The position numbers were made by a program, and so were the translations under genes. Of a stretch of DNA of 64,000 nucleotides, positions 15,271-25,943 are shown piece after piece. Source of the DNA: Pseudanabaena sp. PCC 7367. Its GTDB lineage: Bacteria; Cyanobacteriota; Cyanobacteriia; Pseudanabaenales; Pseudanabaenaceae. Positions within the stretch are counted from its first letter, which is position 1; the number at the start of each line of letters is the position of its first letter. Where the stretch lies: the NCBI RefSeq assembly GCF_000317065.1, contig NC_019701.1:3110001-3174000 (forward strand). Direction: 5' to 3'. The notes below the pieces were generated by a model. That model had not been told where the DNA came from. It worked only from the letters and a program-made list of their open reading frames with translations, and made no database searches.

Positions 15271-15684
15271 ATGGCAAGACAGATCTTTGTCACCGGCAGC
15301 CTTGATATTAGCGATGACGATCAATCAAGCTTTGAATGGTGTCACTACCGCCTGTCCGGGAGCGCTGCAATTGATATAGACGAGCCAGTTGAATTACTCC
15401 AGGTCACCAAGGTATGCGGCGGTGAAGTGAGGGTGGAGCTGGATCTCAAGGCGATCGCCCTGCCCAATGGTGATGCGAGGGTTACTGGCACTGCCAAGCT
15501 CTATGAAGGAGTTTCAGGGTTTACCACTACTGACCTGGATGATCAAGAAAATATTGATTTTTTGCTGTCGGCTGACCAATCTTTGCCCTTAAAAATCAAG
15601 CTGGAAAACCAGGAGGTTGATAGTGATGATCTGGCCGAGATCAAGCTAACCTTTGAGAATGTGGCGATCGAAGAGGTGGCATAG
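15271..15684 (+). CDS. small acidic protein of unknown function
   Basis: 137 aa, very acidic, with no signal peptide or membrane segment. The alternating pattern (EVRVELDLKAIALPNGDARVTGT cut into short strands) suggests a beta-sandwich-like fold. It contains two Cys (WCHYRL and KVCGGE). The ATG has GGGTGAAATAAT before it. A strong terminator follows at 15802-15846, so it is probably transcribed alone. I do not recognise a family. Confidence 0.7.
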   Translation: MARQIFVTGSLDISDDDQSSFEWCHYRLSGSAAIDIDEPVELLQVTKVCGGEVRVELDLKAIALPNGDARVTGTAKLYEGVSGFTTTDLDDQENIDFLLSADQSLPLKIKLENQEVDSDDLAEIKLTFENVAIEEVA

Positions 15685-15732
15685 GGCATTCTCTCTGGCT
15701 AGATTACCCGCAAATTTGCAATAATCTGAACT

Positions 15733-15768
15733 CGATAGACTCGATAGATTGGATAGATTGGATAGATT
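15733..15768. repeat. short tandem repeat GATAGATTG-type
   Basis: Successive CTCGATAGA and TTGGATAGA units (about 10 bp each) are repeated four times between the 15271 gene and its terminator. Confidence 0.65.
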
Positions 15769-15801
15769 TTTGTAACTCTAGTTTGTGATCCCTTCATCTC
15801 T

Positions 15802-15846
15802 AACGATCGCTAACCGAGCAATGGATCTGTCTGGCGATCGTTTTTT
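15802..15846 (+). terminator. terminator built from two HIP1-like arms
   Basis: AACGATCGC (15802-15810) and GCGATCGTT (15834-15842) are perfect 9-bp complementary arms around a 23-nt loop, followed by a run of six T (15841-15846). Confidence 0.75.
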
Positions 15847-15962
15847 ATTGAGACCAGCCAAGCCTCGATCGCCTTGCCGATTAGCTCAAACCGTAAGCTT
15901 TGCATCACCCATCCATTGCCAACATAAGGAATAATGTTCCAGAGCACATAATAAAGTTGGCG

Positions 15963-16862
15963 ATGCAAGAACTATTACAAGCAACGATCGATGGGATCGC
16001 CCTGGGGAGCATTATTTCCCTGGCGGCAGTGGGTCTAACCCTCACCTATGGCATTCTGCGGCTGGCAAATTTTGCCCACGGCGATATCCTTACTTTTGGA
16101 GCCTATGCGGCCTTTTTGTGTAATGTTGCGCTCAAGCTAAATATTTGGCTATCGGTAGCGATCGGCTGTGGGGTGGCGATCGCCCTGGTGATAATTGTCG
16201 AGAAAATTCTCTGGGCTCCGTTGCGGGCAAAGCGGGCAAACTCAACCACCTTGATGATTGTCTCGATCGGCCTGGCGTTAGTAATTCGCAATGCAATTAT
16301 TTTATTTTGGGGGCCTTCGCCCCAGCGATTTGATTTGCCTACTTTTCCGGCCTTGCAGTTCTTGGGGCTGACGATCACCCGCAATCGGATCTTGGTGATT
16401 GTGCTGGCCTTGTTGGCAATCGGCGCACTTTATTATCTCTTGCAAAATACCAAAATTGGTCGGGCGATGCGGGCAGTGGCGGATAATCCAGAACTGGCCA
16501 GGGTCTCTGGGATTAATGTGGATGCGGTAATTCTGTGGACCTGGGTGATCGCTGGTGGCCTGACTGCCCTGGGTGGCAGTATGTATGGGATTGTGCAAAC
16601 GCTACGGCCAAATATGGGCTGGTTCTTGATTTTACCCATGTTTGCCTCGGTGATTTTGGGTGGGATTGGCAATCCCTACGGGGCGATCGCGGGGGCGATG
16701 ATCATTGGTATTGCTCAGGAAACCAGCACTTTTTGCCCCTCAGAGCTAGGTGAATTGGCGCAGTATTGCTTGGGTACTGAGTATAAATTGGGGGTGGGCT
16801 TGCTAATTATGATCTTAGTGCTATTGTTTAAGCCGCAGGGATTATTCCGGGGCACATTTTGA
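15963..16862 (+). CDS. natD: branched-chain/neutral amino acid ABC transporter permease (LivH/NatD type)
   Basis: A 299-aa inner-membrane permease from the ATG at 15963; the in-frame TTG at 15900 is less likely. About eight hydrophobic segments are present. The LivH family hallmark GLTLTYGILRLANFAHGD lies near the N-terminus. The cytoplasmic coupling loop reads GRAMRAVADNPELARVSGI and the C-terminus is KPQGLFRGTF. In cyanobacteria such permeases belong to the N-I (Nat) neutral amino acid or to urea systems. The sequence favours NatD, though the symbol is provisional. No partner ATPase, second permease or binding protein is adjacent, so it is an orphan here. Confidence 0.85.
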   Translation: MQELLQATIDGIALGSIISLAAVGLTLTYGILRLANFAHGDILTFGAYAAFLCNVALKLNIWLSVAIGCGVAIALVIIVEKILWAPLRAKRANSTTLMIVSIGLALVIRNAIILFWGPSPQRFDLPTFPALQFLGLTITRNRILVIVLALLAIGALYYLLQNTKIGRAMRAVADNPELARVSGINVDAVILWTWVIAGGLTALGGSMYGIVQTLRPNMGWFLILPMFASVILGGIGNPYGAIAGAMIIGIAQETSTFCPSELGELAQYCLGTEYKLGVGLLIMILVLLFKPQGLFRGTF

Positions 16863-16944
16863 TTTTTTATAACTTCAAAAAATTTAAAAATCTTTAAAGT
16901 AGTCAGCCGTTCACTGTTTAAAGGGGAGATGGGATATAACTAAG

Positions 16945-17607
16945 ATGCAACCAGATCAGACATCGAATCACACCTCAAATCAAATGCCTAATCCTGAGAA
17001 TCCAGACAATCAACAATTACCAGCGATCGAGACCTTGATCGACCCGCAAGTAGCCCAACAGCTTGATGATCAAATTGCGGAGCTAATCAACGATGCCCCC
17101 CAGGATGGCGGCATGCCCCAGGCAGTGAGTATGCTCTCTTCGGTACTCAAGGCGATCGCGGCAAAGCTTGAGCATCTCCACTATTTTATTATTCAAACCC
17201 AGGCTGGGGATTGGCTCTTAACTACCCTCAGCCATCGGGATTTGCCAGAAGTCTCGAAGCGGGTGATCTATGCCTATGGCGATCGCACTGTGGCTAATGT
17301 GGAGCGATTGAAGCTGGATGATCCCAAATTGATTTGCGTAGAGATTGGCGTAATTGACTTGTTATTTCGCTTAATTGGGCTGCAAGCGGTGGATAGCTTG
17401 ATTGTGTTTGATAGCGTGGCGGGAACTACCAATGGCACTGAGATCGTGCGGGCAGAGTTGCAACAGATGTGCGAGAAGCACCTGAAGCGCTTGCAGTATG
17501 GACGCAGTAAGCTGGCGGAGGTGCAACGGCAACGTGCTGCTGCTGATCCGTTACTTGCCAGACCTAATCAACCCAGACCACCAAAGGGGTTTAGTTCGAT
17601 CGCTTAG
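16945..17607 (+). CDS. conserved hypothetical protein
   Basis: 220 aa, soluble. An Asn/Pro/Gln-rich leader of about 30 residues is followed by an alpha/beta region (YFIIQTQAGDWLLTTL, RVIYAYGDRTVANVERL, DSLIVFDSVAG) and a basic helical tail. No motif gives a function. Probably cyanobacteria-specific. It stands between two unrelated transporter genes. Confidence 0.75.
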   Translation: MQPDQTSNHTSNQMPNPENPDNQQLPAIETLIDPQVAQQLDDQIAELINDAPQDGGMPQAVSMLSSVLKAIAAKLEHLHYFIIQTQAGDWLLTTLSHRDLPEVSKRVIYAYGDRTVANVERLKLDDPKLICVEIGVIDLLFRLIGLQAVDSLIVFDSVAGTTNGTEIVRAELQQMCEKHLKRLQYGRSKLAEVQRQRAAADPLLARPNQPRPPKGFSSIA

Positions 17608-17842
17608 CAACTAATTTAGTTACTTATTTAGTTACTGATTTGGGTGATCCCTGATCAGTTGAAAGTTGCCAAGATCTAAAGATCTGCCTCAACTCAGATC
17701 AAATCCAGTTAAACACCCTGAATAAAAGCGGCCAGGAGCTTGCGACAGTAGCGCTGCAATCGTGGTTGAGCAAAAAGAGCCGAATCTTAGTTATTTAGTT
17801 ATTAATTCGTTTTTGAAGAGGATTAACTTATTAACTTACGGA

Positions 17843-19600
17843 TTAACTTACAGAAACCAGATCAACCGTAGGAATCGAAGCGATCAATTGTTGGGTATAG
17901 GCTTGCTGGGGATTGCGATAGATCTCCTCAGCGGTGCCGATCTCTTCGATCTTGCCCTGGTTCATCACCATAATTCGATCGCTCATGAATTCCACCACGC
18001 TGAGATCGTGGGAGATAAAAATATAGGTAAGGCCAAATTCTTCCTGCAGCTCCTTGAGTAAATTAAGCACCTGCGCCTGTACCGACACATCCAGCGCCGA
18101 AACCGACTCATCGGCAATAATCAGCTTGGGATTCAGCGCCAGCGCCCTGGCAATGCAAATACGTTGTCTCTGGCCACCGGAAAACTCATGGGGATAGCGA
18201 TCGATCGCCCCTGCTCCCAGTCCTACCCGTTCAAGTAAATGAGCCACCCGATCGCGTCTTTCTTGCTTAGAGGCATAAAACTTGTGGATTTCCATTGGTT
18301 CCCTCACGATCGCGCCCACACTCATACGGGGATTGAGCGATCCATAGGGGTCTTGGAAAATAATTTGCATTTCGCGGCGCAGCTTTTGCAATTGCTTGGA
18401 CTTCATCCCGACCACATCCTTGCCCTCGAAAGCGATCGCGCCACCGCTGGGCTCTTGCAAACGTAAGATCGCTCGTCCCAGGGTGGTTTTGCCACAACCC
18501 GATTCACCCACCAAGCCCAGGGTTTCACCGGGATATAGCTCAAAACTAACCCCATTTACGGCCACGTTATAGCGGCGGGTCATGCCAAAAATGCCTTTGA
18601 CCGGAAACTCTACCCTCAGGTTATCAACTTTCAAGAGTGGCTCTTGGGTTTGGAGTTGCGCCAATCGTGCTTCAGCTTGTGCTGGTGTGATCATTTGCTT
18701 AAGGCGATCGTCATCGGGCTCTTTGGCCAAAATTTCACCTGTTTCGGTCACTTCCATAAAATCGCTCACCGTGGGCAAAAATTGCAGCCGCAAATCTGGC
18801 TGAGGGCGGCAGGTAATTAAGCCTTTGGTATAGGGATGTTGGGGATTCTTGAAGATATCCCTGGTGTTGCCACTTTCCACCAGAGCGCCCTTGTACATCA
18901 CCACGACCCGATCGGCAATTTGGGAAATTACGCCCAGGTCATGGGTAATAAAAATCACCGACATTTGGCGCTCGGCCTGCAACTGCTTAATCAAATTTAA
19001 GATTGTGGCCTGTACAGTCACATCCAGCGCCGTAGTTGGCTCATCGGCGATCAAAATATCCGGGTTGCAGCTCATTGCCATGGCGATCATCACCCGTTGC
19101 AGTTGGCCGCCAGAAAGCTGATGGGGATAGCGATCGAAAATTTGCTCTGGGTTGGGCAGTTTTACTTCGGCAAATAAATCAATCGCAATTACCTTGGCCT
19201 GTTTTTGGTCTACTTGCTGGTGCAAACGAATTGCTTCGACAATCTGATAACCACAGGTAAACAAGGGATTGAGCGAGCTCATGGGCTCCTGGAAAATCAT
19301 CGCCAGACGATCGCCCCGATATTGGCGCATTTGCTCCGTGGGCAGCTTTAAGAGATCAATTTCACCACTGCCTTGCAGCTTGAACCGCACTTCACCATTG
19401 GTAATCCCCGTTTGCCCCAGTAAACCCATGATCGACAGGGCTGTAACCGACTTGCCCGAACCCGACTCGCCCACAATCCCCAGGATCTCACCCCGCTTTA
19501 GCTCAAAGGAAACATCTTTAACTGCGGTGGTGCGTCGTTCATCGCCCTTGAAATCTACTTGCAGGCGATCGACGGTGAGGATAATGTCAGCGTTGTCCAT
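17843..19600 (-). CDS. peptide/nickel-type ABC transporter, two fused ATPase domains
   Basis: 585 aa from the ATG at 19598-19600. An upstream in-frame GTG at 19648 only adds residues coded by a 10-bp DNA duplication. It contains two complete ABC ATPase units of the Dpp/Opp/Gsi type. The first has Walker A GESGSGKS, signature LSGGQLQR and Walker [13 protein letters not shown]; the second has [16 protein letters not shown] and [12 protein letters not shown]. Each unit ends with an oligopeptide-transporter C-terminal region ([16 protein letters not shown]). It energises import of peptides or similar solutes. Permeases and binding protein are not nearby. Confidence 0.92.
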   Translation of the reverse strand: MDNADIILTVDRLQVDFKGDERRTTAVKDVSFELKRGEILGIVGESGSGKSVTALSIMGLLGQTGITNGEVRFKLQGSGEIDLLKLPTEQMRQYRGDRLAMIFQEPMSSLNPLFTCGYQIVEAIRLHQQVDQKQAKVIAIDLFAEVKLPNPEQIFDRYPHQLSGGQLQRVMIAMAMSCNPDILIADEPTTALDVTVQATILNLIKQLQAERQMSVIFITHDLGVISQIADRVVVMYKGALVESGNTRDIFKNPQHPYTKGLITCRPQPDLRLQFLPTVSDFMEVTETGEILAKEPDDDRLKQMITPAQAEARLAQLQTQEPLLKVDNLRVEFPVKGIFGMTRRYNVAVNGVSFELYPGETLGLVGESGCGKTTLGRAILRLQEPSGGAIAFEGKDVVGMKSKQLQKLRREMQIIFQDPYGSLNPRMSVGAIVREPMEIHKFYASKQERRDRVAHLLERVGLGAGAIDRYPHEFSGGQRQRICIARALALNPKLIIADESVSALDVSVQAQVLNLLKELQEEFGLTYIFISHDLSVVEFMSDRIMVMNQGKIEEIGTAEEIYRNPQQAYTQQLIASIPTVDLVSVS

Positions 19601-20197
19601 AAATTTTTTAATTGGCTCGATTGGCTCGATATGAACGGCGGTATGCACTTAAAATTGGCAACAGTTTAGCTAATTAATTTAATCTAGTTAATCTAACTAA
19701 TCTAACTAATCTAGATTTAGCCAGGGCAATTGAAGCAATTACGAATATAGCCAGAAACTAGATTTATTGCTGTTATAGCAGATCTTGTAATCTAGGCTCT
19801 GGAATTATCTGCAATTAAAATAATTACGCTCTAAATTGCTGGATTTAAATATGCTTGGGCATAAATCAGCTAGGGCTAGATTGGAACTTGGCTGCGATCG
19901 ACTTACTTTTGCCCCATCTAATTGTTGTTGGTGCTAGCTGTGATCATAACTAGATAAGTTAATTGCTAGTTTTATAACTTATTGTTAACCACGATAACCG
20001 ATCTCAACTTTTTGCGGCGATCGTCAGCTTAAAAATGCACCCTTAGCTCTTAGTAACAACAGCTAGTAACAACAGCAATCAAAACTCAGTTAAGTATTAA
20101 ATAATAAATAGTCAGCAAGACTGCTCAAATCAACATTCCGTATTTGTTTATGATTTGTTTGTGCTGTTCTTGTTCTTGTTCTTAAGGTCGGGGTAGT
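19601..20197. other. repeat-rich spacer
   Basis: No gene seen. It holds a 10-bp duplication (ATTGGCTCG at about 19610-19629), several TAATCTAAC units (about 19678-19714), two copies of AGTAACAACAGC (about 20051-20076) and TTGTTC repeats near 20165. It presumably contains the promoter of the ABC gene. Confidence 0.5.
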
Positions 20198-20539
20198 CTA
20201 CTCAATGGCAGAATCAGCATTTTCGGCATCACCATCCAAATCCAAATCAGGATCTAGATTCTGGCAAAGCTGATCGATGCTAAGTCGATAAATATAGGGC
20301 CAACCACCATGGGTTTCAATGTCTAAGAGCATATTAAATAGCTCATGACGGCTATTGGGCAACGCCGGTTGAAATAAAGAGTCATTTATATCTCGGTGGA
20401 GTGACTCCAAAACCCGTAAAATATGTAGAAGTTGGTGGGGGTCGCCGCGATGCTGCTCAGCTAGCGATCGCAATTGCTCAACTAGCAAATCCAGATCCTC
20501 TGAATCCACCGGAAAATTAGCATCTTTAATTTGCTCCAA
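20198..20539 (-). CDS. conserved hypothetical protein, helical
   Basis: 113 aa, acidic, soluble and mostly helical (LDLLVEQLRSLAEQH, QLLHILRVLESLHRDI), with a very acidic C-terminal tail (DPDLDLDGD). Upstream on the minus strand a purine-rich stretch precedes the ATG. It is divergent from psbO with a shared 170-bp promoter region. No function recognised. Confidence 0.75.
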   Translation of the reverse strand: MEQIKDANFPVDSEDLDLLVEQLRSLAEQHRGDPHQLLHILRVLESLHRDINDSLFQPALPNSRHELFNMLLDIETHGGWPYIYRLSIDQLCQNLDPDLDLDGDAENADSAIE

Positions 20540-20709
20540 GAGAATTACCCTCGTGCGAGTTAATATTATGATTGGAAGTTGTCTGTGGTTAACACAGATA
20601 GTCTAGATCAAGTAGTGCTTGATTGTGGTTATCTTCAGTCTAAAATCAGAGAATCAAACCCCTATATAGATACAAAGATTAGTAAGAGAGATTTGTCAAG
20701 AGAACAACT

Positions 20710-21534
20710 ATGAATTATCGCAATATCATCAAAATTATTTTAGTAGCATGTATTAGCCTGACTACCCTATTCTGGAGCAGCAATGCGATCGCATCGACTA
20801 ACTTGCCTCTCACCTACGAGGATGTATTAGGTACTGGGCTAGCCAACAAATGTCCGGAAGTGTTTGGCTCTTCCCGTGGGCGCGGCGTGATTTCGATCGC
20901 CCCTGGTGAAAGCCTTGATTTTGACGGCATGTGCTTGGAGCCAACTGAATTCTATGTCAAGGAAGAAAGCGGCAATAAGCGCAAGGAAGCCGAATTTGTT
21001 AAAGGTAAAATTTTGACTCGTTCCACCTCTAGCCTCGACTTTGTCAAAGGTACAATCACCGCCAAGGAAGATGGCACCCTGGTGATGACAGAAAGAGAAG
21101 GTTTAGACTATCAGGCCATTTCAATCAAGCTGCCCGGTGGTGAGATGGTTGCTTTTCTGTTTAGCATGAAAGACTATGTTGGTACTTCCCAGCCTGGTCT
21201 AGAGGGTTTAAGCACTTCCACCAACTTTGAAGGCTCTACCTTTGTACCCACCTATCGTGGCGCTAACTTTATCGATCCCAAAGGGCGTGGGATGGGAACG
21301 GGCTATTCTGCTGCGGAAGGTCTGCCAGCCAAGCGGAGTGAATATGATCAAAGAAGCGTTAAGGATGACAGCACCTCCACTGGTAAGCTCTATTTGGAAA
21401 TTGCCAAGCTAAATTCTGAGACCGGCGAGATCGCTGGCACGTTTGAGTGTGAGCAGCTATCCGGTACTGACCTGGGTGCAACGGAGGCCAAAGAGCTAAT
21501 TATCCGTGGTGTTTTCTATGCCCATGTTTCCTAG
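20710..21534 (+). CDS. psbO: photosystem II manganese-stabilising protein PsbO
   Basis: Lumenal extrinsic subunit that stabilises the Mn4CaO5 oxygen-evolving cluster of photosystem II. 274 aa. The first 28 residues form a cleavable signal ending near AIA-STN. The mature protein opens with LTYEDVLGTGLANKCPEV, the family N-terminal signature. The two disulfide Cys (NKCPEV and DGMCLEP) are conserved, and the C-terminal half has the GTFECEQLSGTDLGA block. The gene is monocistronic with a terminator at 21641-21672. Confidence 0.97.
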   Translation: MNYRNIIKIILVACISLTTLFWSSNAIASTNLPLTYEDVLGTGLANKCPEVFGSSRGRGVISIAPGESLDFDGMCLEPTEFYVKEESGNKRKEAEFVKGKILTRSTSSLDFVKGTITAKEDGTLVMTEREGLDYQAISIKLPGGEMVAFLFSMKDYVGTSQPGLEGLSTSTNFEGSTFVPTYRGANFIDPKGRGMGTGYSAAEGLPAKRSEYDQRSVKDDSTSTGKLYLEIAKLNSETGEIAGTFECEQLSGTDLGATEAKELIIRGVFYAHVS

Positions 21535-21640
21535 GCTTGCTAGGTGTTCTGGGTTTTGTTTAGCCTAAATTTAGTTTGTATGGTTAGCTAAGCCACAATT
21601 GGCGTTTAACTATCTTAATTAATTAAGCTAAAAGTAAGAT

Positions 21641-21672
21641 CAGGGTGGTTAATTCTGCCCTTTTTTATTTTT
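21641..21672 (+). terminator. probable psbO terminator
   Basis: AGGG...CCCT hairpin followed directly by TTTTTTATTTTTT. Its T-tract also encodes the Lys/Asn-rich end of the opposing small membrane protein. Confidence 0.65.
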
Positions 21673-21912
21673 TAGTGATTGGCTGAAGGGATCGCCAATT
21701 CTGGCACAAGTTACGATCGCCGCCACCAAAATAACCACCAAAATAATCACAAAAAAATAGCGGTCTGTGGCAACGTCAGTAAACCACAACCCGCTACTCT
21801 TGTTCAATGAAACAATTGAGACGCATATATAAGTTGCCATGACAGCAAACCCTGTTGCATCGGCTAAATAGCCTAAATCCAGCCTGAACAAATACGATGT
21901 TTCCCCTAACAT
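21649..21912 (-). CDS. small membrane protein of unknown function
   Basis: 87 aa from the ATG at 21910-21912 (an in-frame TTG lies 9 bp upstream). Two hydrophobic segments (about residues 15-35 and 55-75, YFFVIILVVILVAAIVTC) and a basic tail KNKKGQN. It overlaps the psbO terminator on the other strand. No family recognised. Confidence 0.6.
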   Translation of the reverse strand: MLGETSYLFRLDLGYLADATGFAVMATYICVSIVSLNKSSGLWFTDVATDRYFFVIILVVILVAAIVTCARIGDPFSQSLKNKKGQN

Positions 21913-22144
21913 TACGGGCAATATGTCACAAACCAGTTAGACCCAGTTTTAACCCTGCATAAACATGAACTAGACAGAGCTTTGCAACTCCTGACTAGTT
22001 ATTTATGACAGAGGATCGCCTGAGAGCCATTGAGAGCTATATTTTTCGCTGGCGATCGCTTTCATGGCACTGAAGTTCTGAGGTTCTGAGATTCTGAGAT
22101 TCACAATAACAATATTGCTTGCTAATTATCGATCGATTAATCGA

Positions 22145-23155
22145 TTAGCTACTGGCCTTAGCTAGGGGCGGAGCATCACTCTTGGCCTGTTCTGGTGCGA
22201 TCGCCGGTAACAAGGGAAAGCCCATTTCCTCGCGTTGATCCAAATAGAGTTTGGCAATTTGCCGCGCCAGGGTACGAATCCGGGCAATATAGCGCACCCG
22301 CTCAGTCACCGAAATCAAGCTGCGGGCATCGAGCAAATTAAACGCATGGGAGCATTTCAGCACATAGTCAAAGGCAGGTAAAACTAGCTGTGCTGCCACC
22401 AATCGCCCTGCTTCCTGTTCATACTGGCCAAATAGCTCAAACAGCATCTGGGCACTGGCATGACTTTCTGGGCTCTTGCTAACTGCCATATCTACATCAT
22501 CTTCAGTCATGGCCTGGAAATTACCAAAGTTGTAGTGGCTATTTTCGACTTCGCTCTGGAGGTGAACCTGACCATATTTAATATTGCCCAGGGTCGGGTG
22601 CGATCGCCAGATGATGTCATAAACCGAGTTAACGCCCTGTAAATACATCGCCAGCCGCTCTAGGCCATAGGTAATCTCGGCAGCCACCGGACGGCAATCG
22701 AGGCCGCCTACCTGCTGAAAATAGGTGAACTGGGTGATTTCCATGCCATCGAGCCAGACTTCCCAACCCACGCCCCATGCGCCCAGAGTCGGTGCTTCCC
22801 AATCGTCCTCCACAAATCGCACATCATGATCGGCGGGATCGACTCCCAGCATTTTGAGGCTATCGAGATACTGGTTTAGTACATCATCGGGCGAGGGCTT
22901 GAGCAACACTTGAAATTGATAGTAATGCTGCAATCGATTTGGGTTCTCGCCATAGCGGCCATCGGTGGGACGGCGACAGGGTTCCACATAGGCCACGCTC
23001 CAGGGCTCAGGGCCGATCGCCCGCAGAAAAGAATGGGGGCTGTTGGTGCCAGCGCCTTTTTCGGTGTCGTAGGGCTGAGCAATCAAACAACCGCGATCGC
23101 TCCAGTATTGTTGCAGGGACAGAATTATCGATTGAAAGTCTTTTGGTTGGCTCAT
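22145..23155 (-). CDS. glyQ: glycyl-tRNA synthetase alpha subunit
   Basis: Catalytic alpha chain of the bacterial alpha2-beta2 glycyl-tRNA synthetase. 336 aa from the ATG at 23153-23155; the first in-frame TTG at 23170 is less likely. Family blocks are [17 protein letters not shown] at the start, [39 protein letters not shown] and [19 protein letters not shown]. The N-terminal 290 residues are near-invariant in the family, and the C-terminal Ala/Pro/Lys tail is variable. The beta-subunit gene glyS is not in this window, as is common in cyanobacteria. Confidence 0.97.
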   Translation of the reverse strand: MSQPKDFQSIILSLQQYWSDRGCLIAQPYDTEKGAGTNSPHSFLRAIGPEPWSVAYVEPCRRPTDGRYGENPNRLQHYYQFQVLLKPSPDDVLNQYLDSLKMLGVDPADHDVRFVEDDWEAPTLGAWGVGWEVWLDGMEITQFTYFQQVGGLDCRPVAAEITYGLERLAMYLQGVNSVYDIIWRSHPTLGNIKYGQVHLQSEVENSHYNFGNFQAMTEDDVDMAVSKSPESHASAQMLFELFGQYEQEAGRLVAAQLVLPAFDYVLKCSHAFNLLDARSLISVTERVRYIARIRTLARQIAKLYLDQREEMGFPLLPAIAPEQAKSDAPPLAKASS

Positions 23156-24558
<1,403 letters not shown>

Positions 24559-24599
24559 TTTTTGGCAGAGCTATTTTTATCCCATAATTTACACGCATT

Positions 24600-24632
24600 T
24601 ACCCTGGCTTTAAGTTGCTGGGGTATTTGTTT
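24600..24632 (+). terminator. probable hemB terminator
   Basis: ACCCTGGC and GCTGGGGT pair over 8 bp (two G-T wobbles) round TTTAAGTT, followed by ATTTGTTT. It overlaps the 3' end of the short minus-strand Cys-rich ORF. Confidence 0.5.
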
Positions 24633-24726
24633 GGTTAGAAATTAAATACCCCATCGCCAATGGTCGGCCAGCATAGTCACAACGCACTTTGCCACAGGGA
24701 CAGTCGCCACTGAGCTTAATGTCCAT
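24610..24726 (-). pseudogene. short Cys-rich ORF, possibly truncated GFA/CENP-V-family gene
   Basis: A 38-codon frame beginning ATG at 24724-24726 with AAGGAG 13 nt upstream. It starts MDIKLSGDCPCGKVRCDY and continues AGRPLAMGYLIS, which resembles the first zinc-binding segment (G-C-x-C-G-x-V-R) of glutathione-dependent formaldehyde-activating (GFA) proteins. The frame then stops, so the second half of such a domain is missing. It could be a gene remnant or a genuine small metal-binding protein. Confidence 0.35.
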
Positions 24727-24825
24727 GTGATCTTGTGATCTCCTTAGAACATTTAGATCTCAATGCGATCGCCAACCCGAATAGTTAAAGCTAAGGGTAG
24801 ACGATCTTTTTTCTTTAAAACATAC

Positions 24826-25782
24826 TTATTGATTTTCTTGGCAAATTTGTTTTGCTAAATCAAAGTTATCAATGCTGGAAAAGACAAACCTATTACTATC
24901 TTTCACTTGCAGTGAATTGTAGTGTTTGACATCTTCTTCAGTCATTTTCAAAACTTTATTATCTTTGTCAAGATCATCTGTGTAATGAGCCTTATCTTTA
25001 ACTACTAATATAAGATCTTTACTCAGAGGAAACGCTATTTCACTCCCAGGCAAAAATAGACCATTAAGCGACGACGCAACAGGATGATCAGAGGTATAAA
25101 AGCTCATCTCACTTTCATTAACCCCAAATATCCAAATAAAGTCATTGCGAAGCTTTAAAGCATATTCTTCAAAACGATTTTCAATAAGACGACGCTGAAG
25201 CTCTGGCTCATCATTCACTACCTTATCAACCAATTGAGATAAACCATTTATTAAAACTTCCTCATTTAAATCATTCTGGCCATTAGCTACCAGTATATTA
25301 TTGGCCGTGGATTTAACCAGATCTTGTTTCTTTGAGACAGTAGATGGATGTTGTTTAGCTTGATTTTGTAGGTTTCTTATCTTCCTTGTCCTCAGCCCCT
25401 GAACTGCAACAAATTCAGATAAGTATTCTTTCTCAACATCGGAAATTAAATCCGTTGAGTGCAAATTATTATCTAAATTCTGGATTTGGCCAACTCTTGA
25501 CAACAAGTCATTAATAAAAGGCGATTGCTGACTTTCAATGAGTCCAAGTTCTTTCTCTACCTTTTGTCTGTCAGCAGGAGGAGCTGAGGTAAGATCATAA
25601 AAATATTTTTCAACAGCAACGTTCTCTATATTGGCTTTAAACACTTTATTTTCGTCTTTATCAAAAGAAAATACTTGACTCCCCCTCTGTTTTTTATTGT
25701 TTTTTTGCGCAGACCTTTCTTGAATTGAAAAATTTCGTAAGTATGAGCGAGGCACTAGATGTTGTCTGATAACTTCAGTCAT
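24826..25782 (-). CDS. DUF4238 family protein
   Basis: A 318-aa soluble protein that opens with the DUF4238 hallmark (QHLVPRSYLRNFS, residues 7-19). Other blocks are FYTSDHPVA and IAFPLSKDLILVVKD. It is rich in Lys, Asn, Asp and Gln, and its DNA is visibly richer in A/T and poorer in CGATCG than the flanking hemB and pepA, which suggests acquisition by transfer. DUF4238 proteins are widespread, patchy and without an assigned reaction. Single gene with its own leader. Confidence 0.88.
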   Translation of the reverse strand: MTEVIRQHLVPRSYLRNFSIQERSAQKNNKKQRGSQVFSFDKDENKVFKANIENVAVEKYFYDLTSAPPADRQKVEKELGLIESQQSPFINDLLSRVGQIQNLDNNLHSTDLISDVEKEYLSEFVAVQGLRTRKIRNLQNQAKQHPSTVSKKQDLVKSTANNILVANGQNDLNEEVLINGLSQLVDKVVNDEPELQRRLIENRFEEYALKLRNDFIWIFGVNESEMSFYTSDHPVASSLNGLFLPGSEIAFPLSKDLILVVKDKAHYTDDLDKDNKVLKMTEEDVKHYNSLQVKDSNRFVFSSIDNFDLAKQICQENQ

Positions 25783-25943
25783 TACTTTAAATAGGATTTA
25801 ATAAGTGTGTTTAAAGTTAAAATCTGCTTGCAATAAATATGAACAAGTAAATTACTAACTGTATTTCTAATGTAGAATACAAAAAAAGAAATAGCGGTAA
25901 AAGTGTGGATTACCGCTCTTAATAAATTGATTTTCGTTTGCAA

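Noticed and set aside
17634-17659. ACTGAT...ATCAGT hairpin as terminator
   Set aside because: Six-bp stem with a 14-nt loop and no T-run on either strand.
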